NCBI GenBank assembly: GCA_013695395.1
Contig: JACDAP010000053.1
Location: 1 to 10,155, forward strand
Direction: 5' to 3'
Source: Solirubrobacterales bacterium
Lineage (GTDB): Bacteria > Actinomycetota > Thermoleophilia > Solirubrobacterales > Solirubrobacteraceae
DNA length: 10,155 bases
Part shown: positions 6,890-10,155 of the stretch, one piece after another
Numbering within the stretch: position 1 is the first letter of the stretch
Layout of the letters: every line of letters begins with the position of its first letter
The notes under the pieces: generated by a model
The model's input: only the letters and a program-made list of their open reading frames with translations
Told to the model about the DNA's origin: nothing
The model's database searches: none
Made by a program: the position numbers and the translations under genes

Positions 6890-6901
6890 GATCGCCCGCG
6901 G

Positions 6902-8737
6902 CTAGAAGCTCGCCTCGGCGAGCTCCATCACGTCGTTGTCGATCGTGGCGATGGTCTCCTTGACCGCGGAGAGGCCCGGCAGGACCGTCCGGGAGAAGAA
7001 CGTCGCGACCGCGACCTTCCCCTCGTAGAACGCCTTGTCGCCCTCGGCGGTCGGGTTTCCGGCGAGCGCCTTCAGGGCGATCTCCGCGTGGTCGAGCAGC
7101 AGCCAGCCGATCAGCAGGTCGCCGAAGGCCATCAGGAAGTCCCGCGAGCCGAGGCCGACCTTGTACAGCGACTTGGGGTCCTCCTGGGAGGCGATCAGGT
7201 ACTGCGTCAGCGAGCCGGCCATCGCCTGCACGTCTCCCAGGGCGGTGGCGAACTGGCCCCAGCTCTCCTTGAGCCCATCGTCGCCGTCGCGGTCGATCGA
7301 GGCCTGCATCTGGCCCATGACCCAGCCGATCGCCTCGCCCTTGTCCCGCGCGATCTTGCGGAAGAAGAAGTCCTGCGCCTGGATCGCGGTGGTGCCCTCG
7401 TAGAGCGAGTCGATCTTCGCGTCGCGGATGTACTGCTCGAGCGGGTAGTCCTGCAGGTAGCCGGAGCCGCCGTAGGTCTGCAGCGACTCGGCGAGCACCT
7501 CGTAGGCACGCTCGGAGCCGACGCCCTTGACGATCGGCAGCAGCAGGTCGTTGACCTTGTGGGCCATCGCGCCCTCCATGCCGAAGACGATCTCGGCCGA
7601 GGTCACGTCCTGGAAGGCCGCGGTGTAGAGGTACACCGAGCGCAGGCCTTCCGCGTACGCCTTCTGGCGCATGAGCGCCCGGCGCACGTCGGGGTGGTGC
7701 ATGATCGAGACGCGCGGGGCGCTCTTGTCGGTCATCTGCGTGAGGTCCGCCCCCTGCACGCGCTCCTTGGCGTACTCGAGCGCGTTCAGGTAGCCGGTCG
7801 AGAGGGTGGCGATGGCCTTCGTGCCGACCATCATCCGGGCGTGCTCGATGACCTTGAACATCTGGGCGATGCCGTTGCGGTCGCCGCCGACCAGCCAGCC
7901 GACCGCGGGGATCCCGTTGTCGCCGAAGGCGACGTCGCAGGTGGCCGAGGCCTTCAGGCCCATCTTGTGCTCGAGGCCGGTGACGAAGACGCCGTTGCGC
8001 TCACCCGGCTCGCCGGTCTTCGTGTCGAAGTGGAACTTGGGGACGAAGAAGAGGCTCAGCCCCTTGGTGCCCGGTGCGGCACCCTCGATGCGGGCGAGCA
8101 CGAGGTGGAAGATGTTCTCGAACAGATCGCCGGAGTCACCCGAGGTGATGAAGCGCTTGACGCCCTCGATGTGGAAGGTGCCGTCCTCCTGCTCGGTCGC
8201 CTTGGTGCGCCCGGCGCCGACGTCGGAGCCGGCGTCGGGCTCGGTGAGGACCATCGTGGAGCCCCACTCGCGCTCGACCGCCAGCTGGGCCCAGTGCTTC
8301 TGCTCCTCGTCCCCGAGCCCGTGCAGGATGCCCGAGAAGGAGGCGCCGGCCAGATACATGAGCGCGGCGGGCTGGGCGCCGAGGACGAACTCGTTGATCG
8401 CCCAGGTGACCATCGGCGGGGCGGGGACGCCTCCGACGTCCTCGGAGAGGCCGACACGGTGCCAGTCGCCCTCCGACCAGGAGCGGACGGCCGCCTTGAA
8501 GTCCTCGGGCAGCGTGACCGTGCCGGTCTCCGGGTCGAACGTCGGGGGGTTGCGGTCGGTCTCGGCGAAGGAGGCCGACAGCGGGCCCTCGGCGACGCGC
8601 GCGGCCTCGGAGAGCATCGTGCGGACGGTGTCGCCGTCGAGGTGCTCGTAGTTTCCGGTGGCGAGGACGTCGTCGACCTTGAGGGCCTCGAAGAGGTTGA
8701 ACTGGAGGTCGCGGAGGTTGCTCTTGTAGTGGCTCAT
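6902..8737 (-). CDS. fadE5: FadE5-like acyl-CoA dehydrogenase (large, with C-terminal extension)
   Basis: A 611-residue acyl-CoA dehydrogenase of the broad-range FadE5 type, catalysing the first beta-oxidation step with FAD. The N-terminus [17 protein letters not shown] is typical of this family and sets the start at 8737. A longer in-frame start at 8800 would add 21 residues unlike the family. Signature 1 is seen as [13 protein letters not shown], then the FAD/acyl domain with [11 protein letters not shown] and [14 protein letters not shown]. Signature 2 is [21 protein letters not shown]. The catalytic Glu is residue 447 in [10 protein letters not shown]; length and Glu position agree, as I recall them, with mycobacterial FadE5. 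Residues about 490-611 form the extra helical C-terminal domain that separates this group from ~380-residue enzymes. It converges on the phaC operon and follows the lipase-like gene after 144 nt, probably from its own promoter. Confidence 0.94.
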   Translation of the reverse strand: MSHYKSNLRDLQFNLFEALKVDDVLATGNYEHLDGDTVRTMLSEAARVAEGPLSASFAETDRNPPTFDPETGTVTLPEDFKAAVRSWSEGDWHRVGLSEDVGGVPAPPMVTWAINEFVLGAQPAALMYLAGASFSGILHGLGDEEQKHWAQLAVEREWGSTMVLTEPDAGSDVGAGRTKATEQEDGTFHIEGVKRFITSGDSGDLFENIFHLVLARIEGAAPGTKGLSLFFVPKFHFDTKTGEPGERNGVFVTGLEHKMGLKASATCDVAFGDNGIPAVGWLVGGDRNGIAQMFKVIEHARMMVGTKAIATLSTGYLNALEYAKERVQGADLTQMTDKSAPRVSIMHHPDVRRALMRQKAYAEGLRSVYLYTAAFQDVTSAEIVFGMEGAMAHKVNDLLLPIVKGVGSERAYEVLAESLQTYGGSGYLQDYPLEQYIRDAKIDSLYEGTTAIQAQDFFFRKIARDKGEAIGWVMGQMQASIDRDGDDGLKESWGQFATALGDVQAMAGSLTQYLIASQEDPKSLYKVGLGSRDFLMAFGDLLIGWLLLDHAEIALKALAGNPTAEGDKAFYEGKVAVATFFSRTVLPGLSAVKETIATIDNDVMELAEASF

Positions 8738-8881
8738 GGGAGGTCGGGCGGCTTTCTCTCTCGGGCGGGGATGAGACGTGGCGGCCAGGAATAGTGGCAC
8801 GCGAAGGTCATACGGACCCCGGCGCCGCGCCAGATCGTTCCTTCTCGTACGCGGACGGCGCTCGCCTGGCCCACGTGGGGC
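8738..8881 (-). promoter_or_regulatory. Gap upstream of fadE5-like gene with a 10-bp palindrome
   Basis: This 144-base gap lies between the lipase-like gene and the fadE5-like gene, both on the minus strand. CCCACGTGGG at 8870-8879 is a perfect 10-bp palindrome just after the stop of the upstream gene; it could be an operator or a weak terminator stem. No clear Shine-Dalgarno lies in the usual window before the ATG at 8737; a purine run (GAGAGAAAG) begins too far upstream. No convincing -10/-35 pair was found. Confidence 0.3.
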
Positions 8882-9673
8882 CTACGAACGCCGCGTCTGC
8901 GCGGCCAGCGTGCGGCCGAGCTCTGCGTAGACCTTGCGGTTGAAGGCGAGGCCGACGTGACTGCCGGTGACCTCGACGCAGCGCGCGTACGGGACGACCG
9001 CCGCGCGCCAGCGGACGACCCCGTCGCCCTTCGAGTAGATGCTCGTGAGCGGGACCTCGTCGGGCGTGACGCCGCTGAAGTCCTCGGTGAAGCGGCAGCG
9101 GCAGTCCGAGGTGAAGCAGCCGTTGCGGGCGATCCGGTCGCTCGTGCGCGCGTGCACCGAGCGGACGGCGCGGACGGCCGCCTGGGTGGGGGCGCTGATG
9201 TCGAAGGGAGTGTCGAGACCGGCGCCGAGCGAGATCGCCGCGCACATGCGCTCCGGGTCGCGGCGGGCGAGCGCCTTGGCGAAGTGGCCGCCCCGGCTGT
9301 GGCCGATCACGGTCACCCTTCTTCCCGTGCGCGCGTGAAGCTCGACGACCTGCTCGTGCAGCCGGTTGCAGGACCGGTCGGAGCAATCGATGTTCGCGAC
9401 CATCCCGCAGCCGTGCGCCTCGTAGCCCATGCGGCCCAGCCAGCCGCGCATGACGCTCAGCGTGACGTCGCTCGCGAGGAAGCCGGGGACCAGGATGATC
9501 GGCGCGCCGTCGCCCCGCTCGACGCCTCGGCCCCGGAAGACGGGGTCGACCAGCAGTCGCGCGAGCTCAGCCTGCCAGCGGATCTCCCCGATGGGGTTCC
9601 CCCACCACGGCGCGTCGGGAGCGACGTGCTCGCCCTGGCCGGGCGGGGTGGGATCGAGCGCGGTGGCGGACAC
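8882..9673 (-). CDS. Lipase-like alpha/beta hydrolase, cysteine-rich
   Basis: A 263-residue alpha/beta hydrolase related to triacylglycerol lipase/PGAP1-like esterases. ILVPGFLASD (60-69) forms the oxyanion segment, GHSRGG (124-129) the nucleophile elbow with Ser126, Asp217 lies in YSKGDGVV and His239 in TGSHVGLAFN. The chain carries eight cysteines: 89, 97, 102, 144, 186, 191, 193 and 232. Three cluster in a loop after the first helix and three (C-FTSD-C-R-C) in the lid region, which suggests disulfides or a metal site. No signal peptide is visible, and the first 25 residues are Pro/Gly-rich. The GTG at 9673 is used because no better start lies nearby and no Shine-Dalgarno is seen. The substrate is probably an acyl ester. 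Same orientation as the fadE5-like gene 144 nt downstream, which would fit lipid breakdown. Confidence 0.88.
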   Translation of the reverse strand: MSATALDPTPPGQGEHVAPDAPWWGNPIGEIRWQAELARLLVDPVFRGRGVERGDGAPIILVPGFLASDVTLSVMRGWLGRMGYEAHGCGMVANIDCSDRSCNRLHEQVVELHARTGRRVTVIGHSRGGHFAKALARRDPERMCAAISLGAGLDTPFDISAPTQAAVRAVRSVHARTSDRIARNGCFTSDCRCRFTEDFSGVTPDEVPLTSIYSKGDGVVRWRAAVVPYARCVEVTGSHVGLAFNRKVYAELGRTLAAQTRRS

Positions 9674-9841
9674 CCGCGGGAACGGTAGCGCGGACGCCGC
9701 GCGGCGCGGAAGGTGGAGTCACGACGGGCAGCCGTCGGCGACGGCCCGCGCCGATCCGGTGACGTTCTGGTCGCTGAGCCTGCGGAACGTCGCGGAGATC
9801 CCAGGGAAGCTGTCCGGCGTGGCGCACACGACGGTGCAAGC
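9674..9841. promoter_or_regulatory. Divergent gap: possible -10 for lipase-like gene, plus coding-like stretch
   Basis: The 168-base gap separates the lipase-like gene (minus) from the P1 peptidase (plus). On the minus strand TACCGT (plus coordinates 9682-9687) fits TAnnnT. It ends 8 nt before the GTG codon, which would give a nearly leaderless transcript; the -35 is not convincing. The stretch 9719-9829 has strong three-base periodicity in GC, as if it were or had been coding. No hairpin of note and no tRNA-like fold was seen. Confidence 0.3.
9719..9829. other. Short coding-like stretch, possible gene remnant
   Basis: Counting GC by codon phase over 9719-9829 gives 34/37, 25/37 and 21/37, a bias like that of genes here. 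On the minus strand a GTG at 9829 opens 36 codons (VCATPDSFPGISATFRRLSD and 16 more) to TGA at 9719. On the plus strand a GTG in the 9758-9762 area opens about 39 codons ending inside the P1 peptidase start in another frame; the phase order (68%, 57%, 92%) suits this strand slightly better. Neither peptide is recognised and neither has a ribosome binding site. It may be a remnant, an N-terminal relic of a neighbour, or chance. Confidence 0.2.
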
Positions 9842-10155
9842 ATGCAACGGATGCTCGCGCCGCCCGACGGGTTCCTGATCGGTCACTGGACCGACCCCGT
9901 CGGCCGGACGGGATGTACGGCGATCCTGGTGCCGGAGGGCGCGGTCGCGGGTGGTGAGGTGCGAGGCGGCGGGCCGGGTACGCGCGAGATGGATCTGCTC
10001 ACCCCGGCGAGCGGCCCGCGCCTGATCCAGGGCGCACTCTTCACCGGCGGCTCCGCGTTCGGTCTGGCCGCGGCTGACGGTGTCGTGCAGTGGCTCGCCG
10101 AGCACGGCCACGGCCACCCGACCCGCTTCGGCGTCCGCATCCCGCTCGTCCCGGC
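9842..10155 (+). CDS. P1-family (DmpA-like) peptidase, 5' part only
   Basis: The plus strand from ATG at 9842 encodes 104 residues up to the window end, with no stop. The sequence matches the N-terminal half of P1/S58 peptidases (L-aminopeptidase D-Ala-esterase DmpA, and the related NylC and BapA). Evidence is IGHWTDPVGRTGCTAIL (13-29), then GGGPGTREMDLL (42-53) and LFTGGSAFGLAAADGVVQWL (about 64-83), all hallmark blocks. These enzymes are Ntn-type hydrolases that cleave themselves to expose an N-terminal Ser/Thr nucleophile; that site lies beyond the window. They remove N-terminal residues from peptides or cut D-Ala esters, beta-peptides or nylon oligomers. A second in-frame ATG at 9851 is an equally possible start. 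No Shine-Dalgarno is visible. It diverges from the lipase-like gene and has no obvious link to the PHA cluster. Confidence 0.9.
   Translation, partial: MQRMLAPPDGFLIGHWTDPVGRTGCTAILVPEGAVAGGEVRGGGPGTREMDLLTPASGPRLIQGALFTGGSAFGLAAADGVVQWLAEHGHGHPTRFGVRIPLVP

Noticed and set aside
7088..8794. A 568-codon plus-strand frame opposite the fadE5-like gene
   Set aside because: It mirrors codon phases of the FadE5-like gene, whose identity is secure; the product has no family resemblance.
8738..8800. A longer start for the fadE5-like protein (21 extra residues)
   Set aside because: The family starts at [10 protein letters not shown]; the extension has no similarity to it and lies in the intergenic gap.
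1..10155. CRISPR arrays, insertion sequences, tRNA/rRNA, phage or defence genes, long direct repeats
   Set aside because: Reading both strands gave no repeat-spacer pattern, transposase, cloverleaf or integrase-like protein; GC-rich runs are common but not repeated units.

Overview
The window is very GC-rich (about 70%), with nearly every third codon position G or C, frequent GTG starts and short intergenic gaps. Gene content is that of an aerobic, lipid- and polyester-metabolising actinobacterium: a PHA synthase, a FadE5-type acyl-CoA dehydrogenase, a second acyl-CoA dehydrogenase, and SGNH and alpha/beta hydrolases. My best guess is a Thermoleophilia/Solirubrobacterales-like or other high-GC actinobacterium. 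That is an inference from style and content; no marker gene proves it.

Layout. On the left, an SRPBCC-like protein (minus strand, cut by the window start) diverges at 466-552 from an ATP-grasp gene (plus strand). A secreted SGNH/GDSL hydrolase follows, then a 67-residue two-helix membrane protein coupled to it. Next comes a tight plus-strand cluster: PHA synthase (phaC), an alpha/beta hydrolase 12 nt downstream, and a short-chain-type acyl-CoA dehydrogenase whose start overlaps the hydrolase by 20 nt. This cluster converges on a minus-strand FadE5-like acyl-CoA dehydrogenase, with a perfect 12-bp hairpin in the 48-bp gap between them. Upstream of fadE5, in the same orientation, lies a lipase-like alpha/beta hydrolase rich in cysteine. 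It diverges from the start of a P1-family (DmpA-like) peptidase that runs off the right end.

How the genes may work together. The core (2974-8737) links acyl-CoA oxidation to polyester storage. The two acyl-CoA dehydrogenases supply beta-oxidation intermediates, PhaC polymerises (R)-3-hydroxyacyl-CoA, and the hydrolase in the phaC operon could release monomers or act on acyl-CoA or ester intermediates. No phaA, phaB, phaJ, phasin or phaR lies in the window, so the precursor route is unseen. The two lipase-like enzymes (one secreted) would fit a supply of fatty acids, but this is inference.

I see no CRISPR array, insertion sequence, phage gene, tRNA, rRNA or defence module. This looks like an ordinary chromosomal metabolic region, and I found no convincing new system. 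The points most worth checking are the phaC-hydrolase-acyl-CoA dehydrogenase operon, the SGNH enzyme with Glu at the usual catalytic Asp position, the coding-like periodicity in the 9674-9841 gap, and possible leaderless GTG starts. No stretch over 300 bases lacks a gene.
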